From NCBI RefSeq assembly GCF_918797505.1, contig NC_092798.1:51296985-51360984 (forward strand): a stretch of DNA of 64,000 nt, read 5' to 3'. Made by a program: the position numbers and the translations under genes. Source of the stretch: Bemisia tabaci. Taxonomy: Eukaryota > Arthropoda > Insecta > Hemiptera > Aleyrodidae. Numbering within the stretch: the first letter of the stretch is position 1; each line of letters starts with the position of its first letter. Below, piece by piece: positions 21,061 to 32,145 of this stretch. The notes under the pieces were generated by a model that saw only the letters and a program-made list of their open reading frames with translations, was not told the DNA's origin and ran no database searches.

Positions 21061-21873
21061 AATTATCCTCATTTTTTTCACTTCTATATTTTTTACGTTA
21101 TAATTTCGGCACTGCATTTTTCTTCCAAACATGTAGAGAATAAGAACTATATGTCCTATGTTTTCCCTACATACTGTCCAGAATAGCAAAATTTCATGAA
21201 AAATAAAATCTTCAAATTTAGCGTGAAATTTCAGAAATTCATGAAAGATATCGAATAATAGCGGTTTCGCAAAATGTAAAAATTGTGACTGTCTTCTATT
21301 TTCGTGTATTTCGGGTATACTCTAGCCCCTGAAAAATATGAAATATTTCACAGCCTCGTGAAATTTCATGAAATATCTCAGTGAAATTTCCAATATTTCG
21401 TCTCTTTCTTATGTTTCATGCCACCATGATACTGTCATCTCGGCTGAAATCCTCGTTCAGATGCCTTGTCTCCAAAGGGATGTTTCACGGGAGTTTTCCC
21501 AAGTTTGACGCGCAGGAATGAAACTTCTGAGCTTTTCCCCGTTATGCAACACAACAAAATTTCTTGCTCTTCTTTTAAAGTCGTTTCTGGGACTCTACAA
21601 GGACTCATGGTTGGCATTGTGATTAGTATCGACTGACTCAATATTTTTTCCAACTTCGCAGGTGAGATTTTTCCTCGGGACAGATCCCATGAAGCTTCCC
21701 GTGGAGACAAGGCCTTAGGACTGTATATACGTGTTTAATCTTACAAATCGCGAGCAAACCGGAGCGCATTTTATCTTACACGGGCAATAAGTTCCCGACG
21801 AGATTTCTAAAGAAAACCAATCGGCTGCCCAATTGACTCGGAAAGAGTCAACCGCATTGGCGGCCTCGGTATT
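21061..21873. other. No gene seen
   Basis: AT-rich with repeated ATTTCATGAAAT/GAAATTTC phrases at 21180-21420; chance frames only. Confidence 0.4.
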
Positions 21874-22725
21874 GCCGCACGGTGGATCGAGGCATTAGGA
21901 AAGATCGGACTAAATTTAGAATCTTTAAAAGCTTATAACGACGTTTATACACAACTTTGAGGTTCTGAAAGTGGTTCCCTTTGTTTCCTCGTGACATTTT
22001 GTTCTAGTAGTACCCCTTAAAATTTAAAAAGTGACGAAGTAAACATTACCAAGCTGGCATCTCCGGCCCTCGGGTGTCGGATGAGGAAAGCGATTCAATG
22101 TTTCCCCGAATAGTTTTATTAAATTTACTCGACCGGAGGCGAGTTGAAATATGGCAATGCCGTGAGAGCAAAAATTAATTCTTAAATCGGCTGAGTTCTT
22201 TTCCGAGTTTTCATGACCTCACAATCGAGGATCGATTAATCGACGTATAAAACTTTGAGCGCGAGTAAAAACGGTTTCTACATTAATAATTACTCAGAAG
22301 TTAAATGAGATGCGCTTGAAATGAGCCGGATTTTGGAAGATTGCTCATTTGAACTGTTCTTTCGTCCAGAAGTAAACGGACCATTTGAAGTATGCTAATA
22401 GATCGCGATATTTTTGCCTCGATCAAACGGGTTAGCCATGGATCTTTATAGTAGTAAATTGATCGGAAGAAGCGATCATACTTACGCAGTGAATCGCTTA
22501 AAAGTGACAAAATAAACATAAAAATTCGCAGTTTGCATCCGTGAAGAGATAGAGAGATGCCAGCTTCCGGAAGATCTCTACCATGACAGATTCCTGTGGA
22601 GAGTAGGCGTCGCAGAGCGCCCTAGCGCGCCGTAAAAGCGGCATATACATACATACAATTCGGAGTTTTAGTCAGAAATTTCATGGGCGACCTCGGTGAT
22701 TGACTCGATCCACTGTGCGTCGCCG
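21874..22725. mobile_element. Family G MITE split by secondary insertions
   Basis: The left end GCCGCACGGTGGATCGAGGC and right end TGACTCGATCCACTGTGCG are 850 bp apart instead of about 240. GTGACGAAGTAAACAT at 22030 resumes as GTGACAAAATAAACAT at 22503. A minus-oriented family H fragment is at 22565-22660. Confidence 0.6.
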
Positions 22726-23365
22726 GGGGGGGGGGGGTGAGTTTTTCGAGGGACGATGTTACGTCAGTAATTAGGCTAAAATTGGACAGGGGGACAGGGT
22801 GGGTAGGCACCGGAGGGATTAATGCCCTCGCGGAGTTATGAACTTGAAAAATAAAGCTCCCGAGATTTAACGAGGCGGAGAGTGGAGCCGTGAAGCGGGT
22901 AGTATGGAGCGATAGTGAAGGGGTTGCTTTGTGTTGGAGAACTGAACTTAGTCGAAATCGAATGCTTGGGAGTAATATTTTAGCCGTATGCGCGACAGCT
23001 GTCCCCAGCATTTGGCACCCTTCGGAGCCGGAGCTGGAGCTTTAGAAATTATCCGTCATAACCTACACGAGAGAGCACTAGCTCGAGGTCCCCGATGCCG
23101 CCGTGTTTTTCGGTCGTGTTTGAATTTCCCTTGGCCTTATCTTCATCATTCCCTCCTTAATTCCCCGTTTGTTCCCGCGTCCGTCCCTATTTTTCATTTC
23201 CTTTATTTCGATTTCCCCCGCGCGTTAAACGCCTCGATGCGACAGAAATATTTATTGTTGCGCCGCTTCATTGCTTACGCATTTAGCGCGGCGCTGATTT
23301 GAACGACGAGTTTTTCATGATGTTCCTGTCGCGGCTCGCGGGGCAGGAGTGCGGTCCGTGCTGCC
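22726..23365. other. GC-rich stretch, no gene recognised
   Basis: G run at 22725-22738. Overlapping open frames on both strands (22622-23302) show no motif. Confidence 0.35.
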
Positions 23366-23613
23366 CTCCTAAGGAAGAGCGCCGTATGAGCCTTCAGGTG
23401 TTGCCGCATTGCCTTCAATAAAACAATAATTTACGGAGAATATTTTAAATAATATTCCTCCAATTGTTCCGGCAATTTTGTCGACAATTTAATCTAAAAC
23501 ACCAGGAAATTTCAAGGAAAAATATGCATAATATTCCGCGAAAATGGACATTTTATGGAAGGCAATTTGGCAACTCTCGAATGTTCATACGAGGTTTTTC
23601 CTTGGCACGGTAG
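23366..23613. mobile_element. Family I MITE
   Basis: CTCCTAAGGAAGAGCGCCGT to CGAGGTTTTTCCTTGGCACG; both arms carry TTG(G/C)C(A/G). Confidence 0.7.
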
Positions 23614-23715
23614 CGTAGTTGCGACTTTGAGGAATTATTGATCGAGAGACGATGAATTTTTCATTTGATTCAGTTTTTCATCTTAGAGTGCTCACGTCAT
23701 GGAGAGAAATAGCAC

Positions 23716-23788
23716 GGGGTTTTTGGATTTTACCACGGGGTTTTTTTGGTTGAGGGGTTTGGGGTTTTTTTGGTGTTGGGGTTTTGGT
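23716..23788 (+). repeat. GGGGTTT-type G-rich tract
   Basis: At least five runs of four G spaced by T-rich linkers (GGGGTTTTTGG, then ACGGGGTTTTTTTGG and GAGGGGTTTGGGG). A G-quadruplex is possible on the plus strand. Confidence 0.6.
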
Positions 23789-23833
23789 TATTTCCAATGA
23801 ATGATGGGTCTGTTGCACGCAAGAGATACAACC

Positions 23834-23918
23834 AAATAGACGCATTTATGCCAAAAGGAACTATGTGCATACTGTTTGTGTGCAACATAGTTCCTTTTAG
23901 CATAAATACGTCCAAATA
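23834..23918. mobile_element. Minimal family D palindrome
   Basis: AGACGCATTTATGCCAAAAG to CTTTTAGCATAAATACGTCC, 85 bp in all. Confidence 0.7.
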
Positions 23919-23935
23919 AATACACTTTTTACAGG

Positions 23936-24545
23936 TAAAATCGCACGAAAATCACGTCGGACACGTAAAAAATTAAACTGCCAGATTAAATTTGACAATA
24001 GCTGATGTGGCTTGGTTCCTTTCTGCTTTACTCGATCCAGTTGGTATGTGGAAAGAGTGTGACATTTTTTTTGCTGCTGGACGTAAAGTCAATTTGGCCT
24101 TTTATGTTTTTGGATTTTTGGTCTTTCGATATTTACTCTTTTATTTGATATATCCTCCTATCTCTCACGATAACGCTACTCTAGTATTTTTTCCCTCACC
24201 ACACTATACATCCAGAAATCAGACCATCAGAGGCAAGCAGAGAACGTTTGTGCGGATTCCTTTGCAAATTTTAAGGAAATTGCTTCGTATGAGGTGTGCA
24301 GAAAATTCACTAAAATTTGCACAACCGTTTTTATGTAAAAAAATTAAATAGCCCAATTAAATTTAACAATAGCTGATTCGGCTTGGTTCCTTTCTGCTAA
24401 ACGCGATCCAATTGGCATTCGGACTCTTAAAAAAATATGACCTTTTTTGCTGCTGGTCGTAAAGTCAATTTGGCCTTTTTTGCCTCTCTCTCCTGAAGAC
24501 GGTACTCTAGTATGTTTTACGTCACCACACTTTACATCCAGGAAT
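23936..24545. repeat. Tandem duplication of a truncated family B MITE plus flank, period about 360 bp
   Basis: Each unit has the B right half ending in TTCCTTTCTGCT(T/A)(T/A)AC and CGATCCA(G/A)TTGG, then TTTTTTGCTGCTGG.CGTAAAG, ACTCTAGTAT and a CACCACACT.TACATCCAG end. Confidence 0.7.
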
Positions 24546-24759
24546 CGCACCGAAAAAAAGGATGCTGATTTATCATTCTGGATGTAAAAAAGTGTGCGTT
24601 AACTCACAAAACGCTGAATCAACCGCCATAGCAGCTAGTTTTACATCTTGACATTGCTAAAGTAGGTAACTGCTGAGGCTGTTAATTCAGCGTTTTGTGA
24701 GTTGTCGCATACTTTTTTACATCCAGAATGTTAAATCAGCATCCTTTTTTTTCGGTGCG
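24546..24759. mobile_element. Family DD palindromic MITE
   Basis: CGCACCGAAAAAAAGGATGC to GCATCCTTTTTTTTCGGTGC; the arms share TCTGGATGTAAAAAAGT and CTCACAAAACGCTGAAT. Confidence 0.85.
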
Positions 24760-24799
24760 GGTCATTAGAGGCAACAGGGATGCAGTGGGTTTGTCGTTG

Positions 24800-25050
24800 T
24801 AATTGATAGACAAAGTTATAGACAAAGAAGACATAGGGAATATGAAGCGATCCTATTGGTCGAAATGGCTGGTTCTTATAGACTAAGGGGGTTCATGATG
24901 GACTAACTACAGGGTCTCTCAAGAGTTGCCGTTAGTTAGTCTATTACCTACCTCCTATGTCCATTGCAACCACCCGTTTCCACCTACAGATTCCCTCTAT
25001 ACCCCTTTTGTCTTCTTTGTCTATAGCTTTGTCTATCGATTCCAACAATG
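24800..25050. mobile_element. Family EE MITE
   Basis: TTGATAGACAAAGTTATAGA with CAAAGAAGACATAGG pairs with CCCCTTTTGTCTTCTTTGTC and TATAGCTTTGTCTATC. A related stretch is at 58266-58400. Confidence 0.7.
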
Positions 25051-26540
25051 AGCCCGCAGGAGCAGGTATTAAGGAAGGTGAGCCGAGCTCCCGGGTGTCG
25101 GGCTCCGTAAACTGCGATTGTTTAATTAATGCTAAAATCAATGAAGTCAGTTTCCTTCTAATTCAAATGCTGTGTGAATAGCTGCAATTAAGACAGTTGT
25201 GATGGATGATAGAATTTTGTTGGTACTCTGTTATCTCTTTTCGACACGCGTCCAAGCGCCGGGATCCCCCTCTGCCAGGCCACTCCGCCCTTGGGCCCTG
25301 TTGCGCCATCCCTGGAAACTCCGCCGATTTCGCGGATGCTTTAAGGGGTTCCGCGACCGGTTTGGCAACCTCGCCGGAACCTTTGCCGCACCTCGGCCGG
25401 CCGTCTATCTGCTAATTCGCTACCCGTCGCTTGCCGGTCGCCCTCGCGAGGAATACTTTGCTACTTTAAAAATTAATTTCCTTATCTAGGGCTCTGCGTT
25501 CCTCATCTGTGCGTTTTTTCGGGGTCTCTTCTTTTCTTTTTTTTTTTTTTTTTTTATTTCATTTCAGACGATATTTTTCGGTCGGATTTATGGAGCTATA
25601 CCACACGCAATTCTCATTTTATGAGAAGGGAAATTCGGAAAAGGGCACACAGTCCTCCCGGGTCGCAAAGGTTTTACAACTTCACCGTTCCTTTGATTTA
25701 ATTCAAATTCCCTCAACTTTGGACAAAATATTTCGGAAATACATTTTATTCCCGAACTTGGCTGGCTAATGTGTGTAGAGCATGGTGATTGATCGTCTAT
25801 GTACATGTAGTTTGAAATATGTCTAGCATATTTTAGCTTGTTGCTCGATTTTTTAATCGATTACCGTGTTATATTTAGGAAAATTGCCACGTGCAATTGG
25901 ATGATTCCACGTTTGAGGACGGACCGAGGTACCTGCGACTTCACGCAGTGGCGATTCTTGAAAGTTGACTAGGTTGTTTTCCCTGCATTTGAACCCATAA
26001 AAAATATCGCTCTCGGGCTCCTCACCCTCTTTATACTTTATTTTATTTTTAATTAAGGCGATGTCAAACGAATATACTAAAGTATTTACAATCATTTCCG
26101 CCGGAGAGGAAAGCAATGGGTGGTTATTTGGAAATGAAGTCGAGGATGCCGTTAAGATAATGAAAAGCGTGAAAAAGAATGATATTGACAAGAAAACAAA
26201 ACACACATTCTCAAATAACCACAAAAGGAGAGGAAGAGAAAATGAAAACAAAAGAGACTTAAGTCAGTCCGGGATTAGTTGGAGAGCCCGAGTTGTCAAA
26301 AAAAGTGCAAAATAACATAAAAGATGAATTTCGAAAGAAAGGGAAAGCAACTTCCGCGATGGAGTGAGCTGCCAAATTCTCCTTAAATCCACCATTTTTA
26401 TTCGTAGATTTTACGGTAATTGGATGGAAGTAGGGGCATAAGCTTAGAACTTCTCCACTTCGTAACGGACGGATGACGCGTTCGCCGAAAGTGTAATTAA
26501 TGAGTTAAGTGTACTCTGGAAATCATGACGAATAAGAATC
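25051..26540. other. No gene recognised; GC-rich block and a family J fragment
   Basis: 25245-25450 is GC-rich with overlapping plus-strand frames (25199-25489) lacking motifs. A family J fragment (GTGGCGATTCTTGAAAGTTG) is at 25948-26000. A hydrophobic minus-strand frame (26251-25853) runs through that MITE and is judged spurious. Confidence 0.4.
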
Positions 26541-26697
26541 AGTGGCGTGGCGTGCTTTGAGATATATAGATTGATTTGTCATTTAAACTTATGGAGAAGA
26601 ATCGATGAAAGGGGTGTTCGCAACGGACACTTTAATAATCGATTCTATACCACAGCTTCAAATGGGGAGATATCGATAATCGATCACTCACGCCTCG
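26541..26697. mobile_element. Family E MITE
   Basis: AGTGGCGTGGCGTGCTTTGA to ATCGATAATCGATCACTCAC. Confidence 0.75.
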
Positions 26698-26711
26698 ATA
26701 TTGATAGGAAT

Positions 26712-27262
26712 GGACCACTAGACAAGATACGAATTTCAGCATTCTGATACATGTTTCTAAACCAAAATTTTACGTAAAACACGATTCTTACAACGAAAAT
26801 TACCGAAATCAATACCTTACGAAGATATTTAATGATTCTTAATGCGTGAATTCAAACCACCCGCTCATGAAAACTCAATGCTCTACGTGATTCACATCGA
26901 GCGCTAAACGTTATCATGACAGTCTCTGCGATATAAAAATCTGGCAACCTCGATCAATCTTGACACTTTGGCTCAGCTATAGCAAATTGCTTATAGTTTG
27001 AACAACACATGGTGGGAAATGAACATTGCTCGATTGAGAAGATCGCTGAAACCGTTGTAGTGTGCGATTTGACTCACGTAGAGCTTTGAGTTTCTTGTGA
27101 GCGGGCAGTTCAAATTCCTCGTAACCAATGTGTAATAAAAACGTTCATATCTTCGTTAAAAGTTGGTTTCAGTAATTTTCGTTGTAAGAATCGTGTTTTA
27201 CGTAAAATTCGGTTAAGAAACATGTATCAGAATGCTTAAATTCGTACCTTGTCTAGTGGTCC
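26712..27262. mobile_element. Family F inverted-repeat element, 550 bp
   Basis: GGACCACTAGACAAGATACG to CGTACCTTGTCTAGTGGTCC. The arms share CTGATACATGTTTCT, TTTACGTAAAACACGATTCT and TACAACGAAAATTAC. Confidence 0.85.
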
Positions 27263-27317
27263 ATTGACTACTCTGAGAGAAATCCATTCTCTTTAGCTAG
27301 CGCCATAGGTGGCCAGC

Positions 27318-27484
27318 AGTGGCGTGGCGTGAATGATCGATCATCGATATTTCCCCATTTGAAAGCGTGCGTAGAAGAGAATCGATTATTAAGGTGTTCG
27401 CTGCGAACACCCTATTAATCGATTCATTTCCATAGGTTTAAATTGCATAACAATCGATATATCGCAAAGCACGCCACGCCACTG
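27318..27484. mobile_element. Family E MITE
   Basis: AGTGGCGTGGCGTGAATGAT to GCAAAGCACGCCACGCCACT, with the centre GGTGTTCGCTGCGAACACC. Confidence 0.8.
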
Positions 27485-27849
27485 GTGGCCAGACTTTTTA
27501 CCCAATTTGGTTTGATCCAAATTTTTTTACTGTCCATTTATAAAGTCTGTCCAATAGTTTTCGTGTGCAATTCTTTATGGATCAATAGTTTACTCAGGTC
27601 GGTTACAAGCAATCGTATAGGTGCTGAGATTTTGCCAAATAGTGGAATGTAACCCTTAGACGCCCAAGCCGGGTCAAGCTGACTCAAGGATCGCTGAAAA
27701 CACGTACCCTGCGGGTTTTATGGGGCTGGTACAGTCGAACTTTAGATGTAGGTCTACAAATATATCTTAAAAAAGAATAAAACGTTAAATAAAAAAAAGG
27801 AGATAATCACATATAAACGTATCTGAGGATAGGAGAGACGTTTTTGGGT

Positions 27850-28395
27850 CTGTTTTTATAACTTTTCTCTCGAATCAGAGCGACAATTCATTGGCAGCAT
27901 AGAGCGGAGCATTGCGAGTTCACTCATCGCTCCATAGCGCCTTCAATTTTGCAGATGCAACACGGACATCCATCAAGCACGAATAGTCGTATCCCTGCGC
28001 CGTCATCAGCGCGTGTCCTTCCCCTTGCTCCATTTCCATATTGTGTTGGCTCCGTTTATCTTATTTGTGGTGGTTCTTCAAGAGCTACGTTAGCAAAACA
28101 GTCGAAGCTAGGAGTGATGTAAGCGGGCCTGGTTTTTTACCTTCTCTCTCGAATCGAGTGACACCTCATTGACGGCATGGAGCGGAGCATTGCGAGTTTA
28201 TGCCTCGCGCCATAGCGCCTTCAATTCTGCAGATACCACAGGGACATCCATCAAGCACGAATAGTTGTATCTCTGCGCCGTCATCGAAGCGAATCCTTTC
28301 TTTCTCTGTTTCCGTGTTGTGCCGGTTCCGTTTGTCTGATTTGTAGCGGTGCTCAAAAGGGCTACGTGAGCAACACCGCCAAAGTATGACTTGGA
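27850..28395. repeat. Two-copy tandem repeat, unit about 275 bp
   Basis: Both units read TTCTCTCGAATC..AG, AGCGGAGCATTGCGAGTT, CATAGCGCCTTCAATT, GGACATCCATCAAGCACGAA and GCGCCGTCATC. Related phrases occur at 3655-3860. Confidence 0.7.
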
Positions 28396-28461
28396 TTAAA
28401 TTAGTTGGCCAAAAAGGCCAAAAAAAGGGGTTTAGGTATCGGGTAAAAAAAATTGGGTTAA

Positions 28462-28615
28462 GTGTCTAGCTACAAAGGCCTCACGATCAAATTCAGCCAT
28501 CAAATGGACGAGGTTATATCCCATCCAAGACTATGATTGGCTTATTCGATGCTAAGTACCAATCAAAACACATGACCTTGATAGCACGGTTTGATCGTGA
28601 AACATTAGCTTTTAG
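28462..28615. mobile_element. Family O-like MITE
   Basis: GCCTCACGATCAAATTCAGC pairs loosely with CGGTTTGATCGTGAA, around ATTGGCTTATTCGATG as in the 709-850 copy. Confidence 0.5.
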
Positions 28616-28793
28616 CACATGGTTTATTGCTGCGATCGTTTTTGAAAGTTTATATATTGATTGCCGGAGCATATTTTTTCCTACCCTCCGCCATAGTTTG
28701 CTGTGAAAAGTGTGTGATTCCTAACTTTGTTGGGCATTCATTTTTTGACTCGAATGGCCTCAATTTTATTTATTTTTAGGGATTAGGCCCCCC

Positions 28794-28808
28794 GACAGCT
28801 TCGCTGTC
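28794..28808. other. Short perfect hairpin in GC-rich context
   Basis: GACAGC-TTC-GCTGTC after GGCCCCCC. It resembles hairpins near transposon ends but has no CTRR end. Confidence 0.35.
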
Positions 28809-29207
28809 TAGCCAGGCGTTACGCGTTACACGTTACTCGTTTGATTTTATATTACAGAGTAGACATGTAGACTCAGGATCTCAGTCCTTTACGATGAGAT
28901 CCAAGGAAACACCTAGATCTGTATTTGAATATCTACATATTTTACGCAGTGCATCATAATTTGGTCATTGAAGGTTTCTTCTCGGGCCGAAAACTGGTCT
29001 GCACATGGGCCCGAAGACTGATTTTGCCGAAAAATGCGAGTTTTGTGGGTTTGCAATTGAATCCCGAGAAATCCGCATTTTTCGCCATTATCGACCATAA
29101 GACCCATGTTTAGGCCCGCATTAGACCTGAAAAGAGACCTAATACGACCACATCATGATGCACTCCGTAAAATATAGACCCTAAACGAGCAAAAAATTGT
29201 AGAGTTA

Positions 29208-29632
29208 AGGGAATTCAGCACTGCAGGAATTTGAAATTCAATTGGTTTAATCACCCAGGAACAGAATTAACTTTCACTCCAAATGCAGGTACAGTTCAAG
29301 AGTGAAGAATATCTACAGATGAAACTAAAAGTCGCACTTTTATACCAAGAGGAATAACAAAACAGTTATCAACTTCTAACAATCGCGTTAAATTAAAAAC
29401 TATTTATGAATCAAATTCAAAACTTTTAAAGTCGCTATATTCAGAACCCCAAAATCACTGATGTCCTAAAACTTCACATGTTCAGATAGGATTTTTTATT
29501 TCATTCATTAGGTACACAATTCGAATAGAGGGGAAAGCTAAAAAACCAGGATAACTAAAGGTAAAATTGTCCAAAAAGACTCCATAATTTGATTATCTAA
29601 ATCATATCATTTAACGAAGGAGTCAAATGTTA
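29208..29632 (-). pseudogene. cox2: Nuclear mitochondrial insert: cox2 fragment
   Basis: The minus strand reads as cytochrome c oxidase subunit II: LDNQIMESFWTILPLVILVF, IRIVYLMNEIKNPIWTCEVL, GHQWFWGSEYSDFKSFEFDS, then LTRLLEVDNCFVIPLGIKVR and DILHSWTVPAFGVKVNSVPG. Trp in NPIWT and HSWT is TGA, as in the mitochondrial code. In-frame TAG or TAA stops and a compressed C-terminal end show decay. It is a nonfunctional NUMT. Confidence 0.88.
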
Positions 29633-29701
29633 AATATTGAAGAATTTCAGCATGGTGGGCCCTAAAACGACCCTTATCGACACCCCTCCTTTCTCCTTAC
29701 A

Positions 29702-30062
29702 TACTCAGAGAAAAAAAATTCGTGCGTGGGACCCGAAGTTAGGTCATATGGATCTCTGAAGTTTTCGGATTGAGCATCCGAACACTTAAGGTCCAGCTGC
29801 TGAGGTTTGGATCACACATCTGAAACTTCAGTTCTTACGTCTGAAGTACTTCGGTTTTCACATCCGAAGACTTCGGTTCTCACATCGAAAAACTTCGGTT
29901 CTCACATCTGAAGTACTTCAGATGTAAGAACTGAAGTTTCAAATGTGTGATCCGAACCTCGACAGCTAGACCTTAAGTGTTCAGATGCTCAATCTGAAAA
30001 CTTCAGAGATCCATATGACCTAAACTTCGGGTCCCACGCACGAGGTTTTTTTCTCCGTGTAT
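29702..30062. mobile_element. Family M palindromic element
   Basis: CTCAGAGAAAAAAAATTCGT to GGTTTTTTTCTCCGTG; the arms share CGTGGGACCCGAAGTT, CATATGGATCTCTGAAG and CTGAAGTACTTC. The centre has about four ACTTCGGTT(C/T)(T)CACAT units. Confidence 0.85.
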
Positions 30063-30884
30063 AATGAGTGTTAACAAGGAAGTTCCTGTCCTTGGTTTTA
30101 TCACGACGATGCTGTCTCATTGGAACTCCTCTGCACCTGTAATTTGGAGGTTTTTAGTCACACTCGGCAACGTCAAATCAAGGTATCTATCGAGTGAAAG
30201 ATTTTAGGGGACAGGAACTTACGCCTTTCGCCGAGCTTAAACAATGGAGTTTGAAGTCTCAATGGAGGGCCCCTGCCCCTGCTCCCCTCCATTTTCGCAA
30301 AAGCGCGTTCTAATCTTTTAAATGGATGCATGGCTGGGTATTGTTCCGTGGAAAAATAAAATCTATATTTCGCATTATTCCTATCCCTACCCGCGTGTTT
30401 TGATCTAAATGTAGTCCATGATTATAATATGACGCGTGCGAAAAAGGAAAAGAGAAAACCTGGACTAAATGAAAAATTTTCTCTCGCCGCATCGAAGATT
30501 CTGTGGTTATTTTATGTTTGGTACTATGTGCTTTACTGCCGTGCTCAGGAAATACGGACTCTTTGAGTTTGGACTTTGGACTTGGAGTTTGGGGGGGGGG
30601 GCTTCGAATCCCCCCTCCAGTTTCTGAATTTCATGACCAGGATTTACACCTTATAATGCAACATAAAAGTTGCCCGTGGCTGAAAAGGGGTCGATGTATA
30701 CAAATGCCGACTTGATCCAAATTTTGACTATGGTATTTATTTCTCTGCTGCTGCTGTAAGTCAGAAATCTTCTGATGATATCGTAAAAACTTCGATGAAA
30801 ATCTTTATAATTCGACCGATAGAAAGGGACTAACGCACACTCTTTAAAACAGTGCGTCGGGTCTGAATTGAGTCCAATATTCTC
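30063..30884. other. No gene seen
   Basis: G run at 30592-30602; the 30503-30715 plus frame runs through it and is not convincing. Confidence 0.4.
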
Positions 30885-31035
30885 CTGCCCTTGTAAAAAT
30901 TGGCGATAGGAGCTGCGTTTCAAAATACCATAGGAGTTCTTATAGCCGACTGAAGAAGACGATAGAAAATCATATAGCTGGCTGTAGAAAGTGGAAAAAA
31001 TCGTACGGCCGGGCTACACGAAGTGATAAAAAATT

Positions 31036-31332
31036 ATAAAAGCAACAAACCATTACAATTAATGTACATTAATTATTATTAGCATTATGTATTTGTAATT
31101 ATTATTAAAATTAAAAACAAGCCTGTTATGAACTGAACTAACATTGAAAATCCCAGCAAATATCCAAAATTCCAAAAATAAGAAATATTAGAAGGTGATC
31201 CTAAATCTACAATAAAATTATTAATTTGACTTAAATTAGACTTATGAACAAACTTACATATTAATACCACATACCTACATATAAACCTACATATTAATTA
31301 TTATTAATACATTAATTATTATTAGTTATACA
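31036..31332 (-). pseudogene. cytb: Nuclear mitochondrial insert: cytb N-terminal fragment
   Basis: The minus strand around 31255-31120 reads [20 protein letters not shown], then [20 protein letters not shown], the conserved start of cytochrome b. The flanks are very AT-rich. Compared with the other family U copy, this tract replaces about 15 bp of the transposon, between GATAAAAAATTAT and AGTTCCT.TCGCCGGGC. Confidence 0.8.
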
Positions 31333-31637
31333 ATTAGTTCCTGTCGCCGGGCTTCACACTTTATCGCCTGGCTGTTGCTTTTTCGCCATCGACTATAAAA
31401 GGCTATGAGAAATTGTGTACGAATTCGTGTGCTTTGTAAATCCTTAAGTTTGTACGGAACCACCTTAATATTTACAAAACGCACATTACATGTTCCTTTA
31501 CTACATATTTTTTTCATCAATTAAAATGAGAATAATCCATACAGAGTGTGCAAACACTTCAAAGTCATGAGTTGAAAAACGCTGACTCCACGAGATTAAA
31601 TATTAGAGCCTAACACGAAGCGGAGCGGCGGTGCACT

Positions 31638-31711
31638 GGCGCCTACAAACCTAACACGATACTTCACGCTTTGCGCAATGCGTGAAGTATCGTGTTAGGT
31701 TTGTAGGCGCC
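31638..31711. repeat. Perfect 32-bp-arm hairpin, copy 1
   Basis: GGCGCCTACAAACCTAACAC, then GATACTTCACGC, loop TTTGCGCAAT, then the exact reverse complement. Copy 2 is at 53452-53527. Confidence 0.9.
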
Positions 31712-31959
31712 AATGCGCGTTTCGCGCTGGCTGCCCGCTCGCCGCGCCGTAGCGTACCACGGCGTTTGAAGCAACTATTTCACACCAGAGGTATTGCACA
31801 GTATCATACGAAATTGAAGGAGCTCCAACATATCAGGAATGGCAGGCATCCTTCAAAAGTACGGAGCTTTCCTCGCAAAATAAATCAAGATACTTCGGCC
31901 CAAAAAGAGAGCGGTAGTCCAAAAACTCACTAAGTCGGTAGAAAGCCAAATACATGTAC

Positions 31960-32045
31960 ATTAAAGCTGCTATTACAGCGCTCTCCGGCGCTTTGAAACG
32001 CTTAATCGCCACGTACCTCTAGTCTCCCAAAGAAATATCAATGAG
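31960..32045 (+). mobile_element. Family H fragment
   Basis: GCTGCTATTACAGCGCTCTC, CGGCGCTTTGAAACGCTTAA and TCGCCAC resemble 46815-46870 and 59980-60020. Confidence 0.5.
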
Positions 32046-32145
32046 AGTTCATGGAATCGTCATGGGTCAATTCTAAATCGTCCCCCTTCGCAGAGAGGGA
32101 ATGAGGAGCTCTTTTACGCGAATTCTGATGAGATATTGTATATCA

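Larger units (their letters stand above)
30885..31940. mobile_element. Family U element, truncated, carrying a mitochondrial insert
   Basis: The left end AAAAATTGGCGATAGGAGCT with AAAATACCATAGGA matches the terminal repeat of the copy at 53028-53992. Inside, CGCCGGGCTTCACACTTTAT and the 31638-31711 hairpin match in inverse orientation. The right end is lost after CAAAAACTCACTAAG. Confidence 0.7.

Noticed and set aside
25853..26251. Hydrophobic minus-strand frame that looks like a secreted protein
   Set aside because: Antisense of a purine-rich stretch and runs through a family J transposon fragment.
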